Of a stretch of DNA of 39,094 nt, positions 34,835 through 39,094 are shown piece by piece. The notes beneath the pieces are model-generated. The model saw only the letters and a list, made by a program, of their open reading frames with translations. It was not told where the DNA came from and made no database searches. How positions within the stretch are numbered: the first letter of the stretch is position 1; each line of letters begins with the position of its first letter. Source of the stretch: Prevotella sp. (lineage in GTDB: Bacteria; Bacteroidota; Bacteroidia; Bacteroidales; Bacteroidaceae); the NCBI GenBank assembly GCA_017458195.1, contig JAFTGI010000236.1:1-39094 (forward strand). Reading direction: 5' to 3'. Position numbers and translations under genes: made by a program.

Positions 34835-35640
34835 GCTCTTGTCATTCTTTTCTTTCCGAATTGGTCGTTGCGGGTCTCGATGTCCGTGAGGCCCAATCCG
34901 GCCAGCAACGTTTCTAATTCGTTGGCATAGTGAGGGTTGATTTCAAAGTAGAGCCGTCCGTCGGGGCGCAGGGCCTCGACGGCATAGCTGGCGATGGCGC
35001 GGTAGAACAGCAGCGCGTCGTCGTCGGGCACAAAGAGGGCCTCGTGGGGCTCATGCTCAACCACGTTCGTCGCCATCGCCGCCATCTCGTTCCGGCAGAT
35101 ATAGGGCGGATTGCTCACGATGACGTCCCACAGCCCATGGTCGGCGGGCGGACGGAGGGCATCCTGCCTGACCAACGACACGTGAACATTGGTACGTTTG
35201 GCGTTCGCGGCGGCCATTGCCAAGGCCGCGTCGCTGAGGTCCCACGCCGTCAGCCGCGCCTCGGGCAGCCCGGCGGCCAGCGTGCAGGCAATGCAGCCGC
35301 TGCCCGTGCCGATGTCGAGCATGTCGCCGCCCCGCTGTTCGCTGATGATCCACTGGCAGAGCTCGTAGGTCTCCGGCCGTGGGATGAGCACGCCGGGGCC
35401 CACGCGGAACAGCCGTCCCCCGAACTCTGCCAGCCCGAGCACGTACTGCACCGGCTCGCCCGCCTCCAGCCGCTGTCGCATGGCCAGCAGCTCGTCGTGG
35501 GGCAGGTCATCGACGCGCTGACACAGGATGTCGGTCATCGTCAGTCCGTAGCCCAGCTCCATCACCATGCGTCCGATGGCCTTGGCCTCGTTCTCGTCAT
35601 AGCGTCCCGTCAGCGGTTGCCAGAAATCTCTGTAGGTCAT
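34810..35640 (-). CDS. prmC: Release factor glutamine N5-methyltransferase
   Basis: 276 aa from the ATG at 35640; a longer open frame (to 35757) would run through a GC-rich hairpin and is rejected. SAM motif DIGTGSG (109-115), catalytic NPPY (177-180), and the N-terminal helical domain with GEPVQYVLGLAEFGG. PrmC methylates the Gln of the GGQ motif in RF1 and RF2. A strong 25-bp hairpin lies in its leader. First gene of the prmC-recX-comF operon. Confidence 0.95.
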   Translation of the reverse strand: MTYRDFWQPLTGRYDENEAKAIGRMVMELGYGLTMTDILCQRVDDLPHDELLAMRQRLEAGEPVQYVLGLAEFGGRLFRVGPGVLIPRPETYELCQWIISEQRGGDMLDIGTGSGCIACTLAAGLPEARLTAWDLSDAALAMAAANAKRTNVHVSLVRQDALRPPADHGLWDVIVSNPPYICRNEMAAMATNVVEHEPHEALFVPDDDALLFYRAIASYAVEALRPDGRLYFEINPHYANELETLLAGLGLTDIETRNDQFGKKRMTRACKPTTGK

Positions 35641-35657
35641 AATTATCTTCTGTTTGC

Positions 35658-35717
35658 CTGGGAGCGCGGGCGTCCTCGCCCGCATCTGTGACGGGCGAGG
35701 ACGCCCGCGTTCCCCAG
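35658..35717. repeat. GC-rich inverted repeat in the prmC leader
   Basis: A 25-nt arm (35658-35682) pairs with a 26-nt arm (35692-35717) around a 9-nt loop; inner sequence GCGGGCGTCCTCGCCCG. One bulge and one mismatch. It begins about 10 bp after the -7 box, so it would sit at the very 5' end of the mRNA. Confidence 0.85.
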
Positions 35718-35726
35718 ACTTGGCTG

Positions 35727-35758
35727 CAAAGTTACGAATAAGCGGATGAAACACCAAA
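35727..35758 (-). promoter_or_regulatory. Promoter of prmC-recX-comF
   Basis: Minus-strand TAACTTTG (35727-35734) with TTTG (35755-35758) 20 bp upstream. Confidence 0.7.
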
Positions 35759-35827
35759 TATTTTTCAGATTTTCTGCCCCAGACGCCCCTTGACGGGCTG
35801 CCCTTCCCGCCCCTTTGTGCGACGCTG

Positions 35828-35870
35828 CATAATTACGAAAAATCCCCGAAACGCCAAAAGGTTTCGGGGA
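35828..35870 (-). repeat. Hairpin-promoter module, copy 1
   Basis: TCCCCGAAAC (35843-35852) pairs with GTTTCGGGGA (35861-35870) around an 8-nt loop containing CCAAAAG. On the minus strand a degenerate -7 (TAATTATG, 35828-35835) lies downstream. Closely similar to 36557-36602. The rest of 35758-35894 shows nothing else. Confidence 0.65.
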
Positions 35871-35894
35871 AATATTATTGGAGTATTATTATCT

Positions 35895-36245
35895 TTACCC
35901 TTTTTGTCGGAAGTATTGTAGAAGAAAGTCACGTGTCGACATAAATGGGAGCGTGCAAAACTCGCGGTAGTCTTGCGTGTTGTTTGTGACGATTACATCA
36001 CAACCTGCCGCTTTGGCACATTGGTACTGAAGCATGTCTTCATAGTCTTTGACCTCTTGTCTTAGGGCAGCGTATAACTGTTCAACGTTCATGGGCAGAA
36101 TTTCTATTCCGACACATAAATCCCTTATTCTTTGGTAACGTTGCTGTTGTGGAACTTTTCGCCAGATGTAGCCAAGATTAGCATACGAAAAAAAGATGCA
36201 CATAGATGAAAATGCCCATCTTCATTGTATCAAGGAATACTTTTA
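35895..36245 (-). pseudogene. Decayed PIN-domain toxin (VapC-like)
   Basis: The 3' part is clear: SYANLGYIWRKVPQQQRYQR ... EVKDYEDMLQYQCAKAAGCD, VIVTNNTQDYREF, LLQYFRQKG, with the acidic DYED and D-x-I-V-T-N-N of PIN nucleases. The 5' part survives only as KVFLDT (the canonical start of the PIN fold) right after the antitoxin stop, where the expected overlapping ATG is now ATA (TAATA). About 30 codons after VFLDT are missing, and the next segment (DGHFHLCASFF) joins the rest only if the T7 run near 36192 had eight T. So start loss, deletion and a frameshift are all seen. Active PIN proteins are ribonucleases; this one should be inactive. Confidence 0.75.
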
Positions 36246-36530
36246 TTAACGGTCAAGTCCTAAAATGTATCTTGTGCGTTCGTCGGAAGCCTCTTCTGGC
36301 GTTATCCTTGTGTCACTTATTAGTTTGCTGATTCTTGGTGAGATGGTTATTTCCGCCATTTTCTTGGCTAAAAAATCGTCATCAGCTATTCGCTTGGCTT
36401 CTTCAGTCTCTCTAATAATTTCATTCATATAGTCAACCAGAGCTTGCATGTCTCTGACATCCATGTTTTTCATCAAGCCGATATATGGGCCGATAGGGGT
36501 GGACTGTAGTCTTATTGCTGCTGCTGTCAT
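36246..36530 (-). CDS. Antitoxin-like partner of the PIN pseudogene
   Basis: 94 aa from the ATG at 36530 (MTAAAIRLQSTPIGPYIGLM). A small, charged, helical protein ending DERTRYILGLDR. Its position directly upstream of the PIN remnant, with the stop TAA overlapping the former toxin start, is the usual antitoxin-toxin arrangement. The promoter is a full consensus match. Domain membership is not recognised by sequence alone. With its toxin broken it may be a leftover or an anti-addiction antitoxin. Confidence 0.65.
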   Translation of the reverse strand: MTAAAIRLQSTPIGPYIGLMKNMDVRDMQALVDYMNEIIRETEEAKRIADDDFLAKKMAEITISPRISKLISDTRITPEEASDERTRYILGLDR

Positions 36531-36556
36531 AGCTGTTGTTTTTCTAATCTCGGCGG

Positions 36557-36602
36557 CAAAGATACGAAAAATCCCCGAAACACCAAAAGGTTTCGCGAAA
36601 AA
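36557..36602 (-). promoter_or_regulatory. Promoter of the antitoxin gene embedded in hairpin module copy 2
   Basis: Minus-strand TATCTTTG (36557-36564) and TTTG (36584-36587) with exactly 19 bp spacing. The -33 box falls in the loop of a CCGAAAC/GTTTCG hairpin, which is the second copy of the 35828-35870 module (one arm here has CGCG for CGGG). Confidence 0.75.
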
Positions 36603-36613
36603 TCTTCGCTGCG

Positions 36614-36645
36614 TTTGGCTGTGTCGGGAATTATTTGTAATTTTG
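36614..36645 (+). promoter_or_regulatory. Promoter of ribD
   Basis: TTTG (36614-36617) and TAATTTTG (36638-36645) with a 20-bp spacer; ATG at 36664. Divergent from the antitoxin promoter. Confidence 0.65.
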
Positions 36646-36663
36646 CCTATCGAAATTAAACAG

Positions 36664-37596
36664 ATGATGAACATGACGACAACTGATGAACAGTACATGC
36701 GGCGATGCCTGCAGCTGGCCGCCTGCGGACGACAGAATGCCAAGCCCAACCCGATGGTGGGGGCAGTGATAGTGGTCGGCGACCGGATTATCGGCGAGGG
36801 CTATCATGTGCGCTGCGGTGAGGGCCATGCTGAGGTGAACGCCTTTGCCTCGGTGCGCCCCGAGGATGAGGCGCTGCTGCCCATGGCCACGATGTATGTC
36901 TCGCTGGAGCCCTGCTCGCATTATGGGAAGACGCCGCCTTGCGCCGACCTTATCATAAAGAAAGGTGCCCGACGGGTGGTCGTCGGCTGCATCGACGAGT
37001 TCGCCGAGGTGCAGGGGCGCGGCATCGCGAAGCTGCATGAGGCCGGCATCGACGTCACCGTGGGGGTGCTTGAGGCCGAATGCCGGGCGCTGAACCGCCG
37101 TTTCTTCACCTTCCATCGGCTGCACCGGCCCTATATTATCCTGAAATGGGCACGGACGGCCAACGGCTTCATCGAAGACCACGGCCGCGCCGTGCAGATC
37201 TCGTCGCCCTTCACGCAGATGCTCAGCCACAAGCTGCGGGCCGAGGAGGACGCCATCCTCGTGGGCCGCGTGACCGACGAGCGCGAGCATCCACAGCTCA
37301 ACGTGCGCCACTGGACGGGCCCCGACCCGAAGCGCCTGGTGGTCGACCGCCGGCATCCGCTGGACCTGGCGACGCTCTATCACCACAACATCCAGTCGCT
37401 CATCGTCGAGGGTGGCCGCCGGACGCTGGAGTCCTTTCTTATACAGGGCCTCTGGGACGAAATCCGCGTCGAGACCAACACCCGGCTCTGCGTCGGCGAC
37501 GGCACACGGGCCCCGCAGCTGCCCGCCACGGTCAGCGTGGTCAGCAGCGAGTGCTACGACGGCAACGTCATCGTCACTTACGCCAGGGGTACATAA
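36664..37596 (+). CDS. ribD: Bifunctional riboflavin biosynthesis protein RibD
   Basis: 310 aa from the first ATG after the promoter; ATGs at 36667 and 36673 are alternatives. N-terminal deaminase domain with zinc ligands in GHAE (H55, catalytic E57) and PCSHYGKTPPC (C84, C93). C-terminal reductase domain (RPYIILKWARTANGFI, the AILVGRVTDEREHPQLNVR segment, SLIVEGGRRTLESFL). It converts the pyrimidine intermediate of riboflavin synthesis by deamination then reduction. The reductase part is somewhat shorter than in E. coli RibD (367 aa total). An earlier in-frame start at 36448 overlaps the antitoxin gene and is rejected. Confidence 0.95.
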   Translation: MMNMTTTDEQYMRRCLQLAACGRQNAKPNPMVGAVIVVGDRIIGEGYHVRCGEGHAEVNAFASVRPEDEALLPMATMYVSLEPCSHYGKTPPCADLIIKKGARRVVVGCIDEFAEVQGRGIAKLHEAGIDVTVGVLEAECRALNRRFFTFHRLHRPYIILKWARTANGFIEDHGRAVQISSPFTQMLSHKLRAEEDAILVGRVTDEREHPQLNVRHWTGPDPKRLVVDRRHPLDLATLYHHNIQSLIVEGGRRTLESFLIQGLWDEIRVETNTRLCVGDGTRAPQLPATVSVVSSECYDGNVIVTYARGT

Positions 37597-37670
37597 AAAA
37601 GTGTATAGCCCGGCTATACACGTTGTATACCCGGGCTATACACGTTGTTTAATCGGACTATACACTTTTT
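37596..37670. terminator. Tandem palindromes acting as bidirectional terminator of ribD and the RNase H gene
   Basis: GTGTATAGCC-GGCTATACAC (37601-37621) is followed by two further CTATACAC units joined by ACGTTGT. The outer ends are AAAAAAGTGTATAG and CTATACACTTTTT, so it can fold in either direction with A/T tails on both sides. It lies between two convergent genes. Confidence 0.75.
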
Positions 37671-37680
37671 GGAGAGGGCG

Positions 37681-38586
37681 TCATTTCCGTCCGAAATCGG
37701 CGGGCACCTCGCCCCACTTCTGCGTCTCCCACTTTACGATGGGGTTGCGGTAGTCGTGGGTGCGGAGCCAAGCCTCGGCGCGGGCGATAATCTGGAAGAG
37801 CGGCTCCGTCGCGGGCGTCCGCTCCAGCTTGGTCTTGCACTGCCTTTTCTTCACCCAGAGAATGGCGTTGTAGGAGTCGCTGTAGATGGTCTTCGTCGTC
37901 AATCCCTGCTGCCAGCAGAGGGCCAGCGCATGGACGATGGCCAGGAACTCGCCGATGTTGTTCGTGCCGCGCATCGGTCCGAAGTGGAAGATGCGCTGCC
38001 CCGTGGCCAGGTCGATGCCCTGATACTCCATCGGCCCGGGATTGCCGCTGCAGGCCGCGTCGACAGCCCATGCGTCACTAATAACCTCCCCCAACCCCCT
38101 CTCAACAGGGGAAGCCTCCCCCAACCCCCTCCAAAGGGAGGGGGCTTTTTTATTTTCTTCCTTTGAGGAGGTGACTTTTTTATTGAGGGATTGTGTTTGG
38201 GGCGTTATGATTTCCATGAGCGCTTTTTTGATATTGTTGACGACCTTTCCAGTGTTGTTGATGACTTCCTCGTTAGTGAAGCGGATGACGGTGAATCCTT
38301 CTTGGCGCAGATCGTCTGTCCTGCTTTGGTCTTTGACAATCTGTTTTTCTTCCAGATGGTATTGACCATCAATCTCGATGACTAATTTCTTTTTGAGACA
38401 GACAAAGTCTACGATGTAGTCGTGAATGATATGCTGGCGCCTGAACTTATGACCGTCGATGCTTTTCTTCTTGAGAATGTCCCACATTATTGTTTCCGCC
38501 TCAGTGGGGTGACTCATGTTATAGTCAGCATAAGCCCTCAGCAAATCATAGTTGGCACAATTTGCCGTCTCATAAATATACTTCAT
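37681..38586 (-). CDS. Fusion of DUF559 endonuclease-like domain to RNase H domain through translated palindromic repeats
   Basis: 301 aa, one continuous frame. Residues about 20-122 are DUF559 (Vsr/PD-(D/E)XK-like): FRRQHIIHDYIVDFVCLKKK, LVIEIDGQYH, GFTVIRFTNEEV, with D60, E71 and D73 as candidate metal residues. Residues about 148-168 (APSLWRGLGE ASPVERGLGE) are encoded by C/G-run repeats. Residues 169-301 are an RNase H domain with all four acidic residues (D176, E213, D237, D297): AVDAACSGNPGPMEYQG, NNIGEFLAIVHALAL, TIYSDSYNAILWV, VPADFGRK. Bacteroidetes relatives of this RNase H usually have an N-terminal viroplasmin domain (about 210 aa total); here DUF559 takes that place. It may be a functional fusion or an insertion that replaced the N-terminus. 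Confidence 0.85.
   Translation of the reverse strand: MKYIYETANCANYDLLRAYADYNMSHPTEAETIMWDILKKKSIDGHKFRRQHIIHDYIVDFVCLKKKLVIEIDGQYHLEEKQIVKDQSRTDDLRQEGFTVIRFTNEEVINNTGKVVNNIKKALMEIITPQTQSLNKKVTSSKEENKKAPSLWRGLGEASPVERGLGEVISDAWAVDAACSGNPGPMEYQGIDLATGQRIFHFGPMRGTNNIGEFLAIVHALALCWQQGLTTKTIYSDSYNAILWVKKRQCKTKLERTPATEPLFQIIARAEAWLRTHDYRNPIVKWETQKWGEVPADFGRK
38083..38151. repeat. C/G-run palindromic repeats, left pair (within the RNase H fusion)
   Basis: Two units: 38083-38112 (AACCTCCCCCAACCCCCTC, then AACAGGGG) and 38113-38148 (AGCCTCCCCCAACCCCCTCC with AAAGGGAGGGGGCTTT). The second is the left terminal repeat of the DUF559 segment. Translated in frame in the fusion protein. Confidence 0.85.
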
Positions 38587-38675
38587 CTAAATTGTTTTTA
38601 AAGCCCCCTCCTTTTGAAGGGGGAGGCTCCTGTTTTTTTAAAGCCCCCTCCCTTTGGAGGGGGTAGGGGGAGGCT
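38113..38675. mobile_element. Putative DUF559 cassette bounded by 36-bp inverted repeats
   Basis: The 36-bp sequences at 38113-38148 and 38640-38675 are inverted copies with one mismatch (A/T). Between them (563 bp end to end) lies the DUF559 coding region and one more repeat unit (38600-38632). The right end is 1 bp from the argS stop codon; the left end is inside the RNase H frame. No target-site duplication was recognised. The call as a mobile unit is inference from structure. Confidence 0.5.
38600..38675. repeat. C/G-run palindromic repeats, right pair (between DUF559 and argS)
   Basis: Units 38600-38632 (AAAGCCCCCTCC-TTTTG-AAGGGGGAGGC) and 38640-38675 (AAAGCCCCCTCCCTTTGGAG then GGGGTAGGGGGAGGCT), each preceded by a T-run. 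Opposite orientation to the left pair. They may also terminate argS transcription on the minus strand. Confidence 0.85.
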
Positions 38676-38676
38676 C

Positions 38677-39094
38677 CTACATTCTCTCCGGCACCTCGAT
38701 GCCGAGCAGGCTCATGCCTGTGCGGATGATCTTGGCGACGTTGCGGGCCAGGACGAGGCGCACCTGGCGCTTCTGGGCGTCGGGCTCGTTGAGAATCGAG
38801 TAGTCATGGTAGAACTGGTTGAACACCTTCGTCAGCTCATAGCAGTAGTTGGCAATGCCCGAGGGGCTGTAGTCCTTGCCGGCCTGCTCGACGGCTGCGG
38901 GGAACTCGTTCATCTTCTGGATGAGCTCAATTTCCTTCTCTGAAAGTGAGGCCCCCCCTACTGCCCCCGAGGGGGCTTCTCTAGTGTCCCCCTCGGGGGA
39001 CGAAAGGGGGGCTTTTCTTAAAATGCTGCGGATGCGGGCGTAGGTGTACTGGATGAAGGGGCCCGTGTTGCCGTTGAAGTCGATCGACTCCTCG
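38677..39094 (-). CDS. argS: Arginyl-tRNA synthetase, C-terminal part (5' end beyond window), with in-frame repeat insertion
   Basis: Visible: ESIDFNGNTGPFIQYTYARI, then RSILRKA, an insert, SEKEIELIQKMNEFPAAVEQ, and the DALR anticodon-binding domain (YSPSGIANYCYELTKVFNQF, YHDYSI) ending MSLLGIEVPERM. This is the class I ArgRS C-terminus; the catalytic domain lies outside the window. Between the YTYARIRSIL segment and LSEKEIELI about 22 residues (KAPLSSPEGDTREAPSGAVG) are encoded by a palindromic repeat at 38948-39018. Other ArgRS have only a short linker there. The frame is kept and no stop appears, so the protein is probably functional with an extra surface loop. Confidence 0.93.
   Translation of the reverse strand, partial: EESIDFNGNTGPFIQYTYARIRSILRKAPLSSPEGDTREAPSGAVGGASLSEKEIELIQKMNEFPAAVEQAGKDYSPSGIANYCYELTKVFNQFYHDYSILNEPDAQKRQVRLVLARNVAKIIRTGMSLLGIEVPERM
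38948..39018. repeat. Palindromic C/G-run repeat inside argS
   Basis: Two perfect inner hairpins (GCCCCCGAGGGGGC and GTCCCCCTCGGGGGAC) lie between outer arms GAGGCCCCCC and GGGGGGCTTTTC. Architecture is similar to the 38083-38675 units, with a different centre. Length is compatible with codon-preserving insertion. Confidence 0.8.

Noticed and set aside
34810..35757. Longer prmC reading frame starting at 35757
   Set aside because: The extra 39 codons lie across the promoter and the GC-rich hairpin; the ATG at 35640 gives the normal PrmC N-terminus.

Overview
The window looks like chromosome of a member of the Bacteroidales, most likely a Prevotellaceae-type gut or rumen bacterium. Three things point there. 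Many genes are preceded by the Bacteroidetes sigma-factor promoter (TTTG, 19-20 bp, TAnnTTTG) rather than -35/-10 boxes and strong Shine-Dalgarno sites. The window encodes type IX secretion (T9SS) regulators together with candidate T9SS cargo. It also carries family types common in this group: BspA-like leucine-rich repeats, DUF4369/TlpA lipoproteins, FISUMP-type domains, PL4 and GH29 enzymes, and DUF559 proteins. Core genes are GC-rich; the 2.9-6.3 kb adhesin and the 25.2-27.35 kb island are visibly richer in AT.

Layout. 1-479: 3'-truncated PD-(D/E)XK nuclease/transposase gene. 0.58-6.3 kb: two divergent large secreted proteins with C-terminal dockerin modules, one BspA-like and one with BIG2 domains. 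6.5-12.7 kb: plus-strand operon of four secreted proteins (small sorting-domain protein, 1075-aa FISUMP protein, parallel beta-helix protein, protein with five copies of a YWFDD repeat). 12.75-19.3 kb: minus-strand cluster aroA, small Cys-rich membrane protein, porW, porX, tsaE. 19.5-23.05 kb: minus-strand pair of PL4 rhamnogalacturonan lyase and GH29 fucosidase. 23.3-25.2 kb: metY and a divergent Lrp/AsnC regulator with back-to-back promoters. 25.2-27.35 kb: AT-rich accessory island with a hairpin/tandem-repeat element, a broken duplicate of the comM 3' end, a BRO-N/DinD-like gene and an unknown gene. 27.35-31.7 kb: comM, a TlpA-like lipoprotein without redox cysteines, an OmpA/TPR lipoprotein and tRNA-Leu. 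31.8-35.6 kb: pyrE with two coupled small genes, then prmC-recX-comF. 35.9-36.5 kb: decayed PIN toxin gene with an intact antitoxin-like partner. 36.66-37.6 kb: ribD. 37.68-39.09 kb: DUF559-RNase H fusion and the 3' part of argS, both carrying palindromic C/G-run repeats inside coding sequence.

How the genes may work together. PorX and PorW belong to the T9SS, which exports proteins with C-terminal sorting domains; several encoded here (YWFDD-repeat protein, small secreted protein, PL4 lyase) have plausible sorting tails. PL4 and GH29 would act on rhamnogalacturonan or fucosylated plant glycans. The most unusual content is the repeat biology: palindromes translated in frame inside argS and the RNase H fusion, a DUF559 endonuclease bounded by 36-bp inverted repeats, two hairpins sharing a core in opposite orientation, and a duplicated comM 3' end around accessory genes. 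Separately, three genes each look one base short in a homopolymer, two of them inside signal peptides; this is either phase variation or sequencing error and cannot be settled from the sequence alone.
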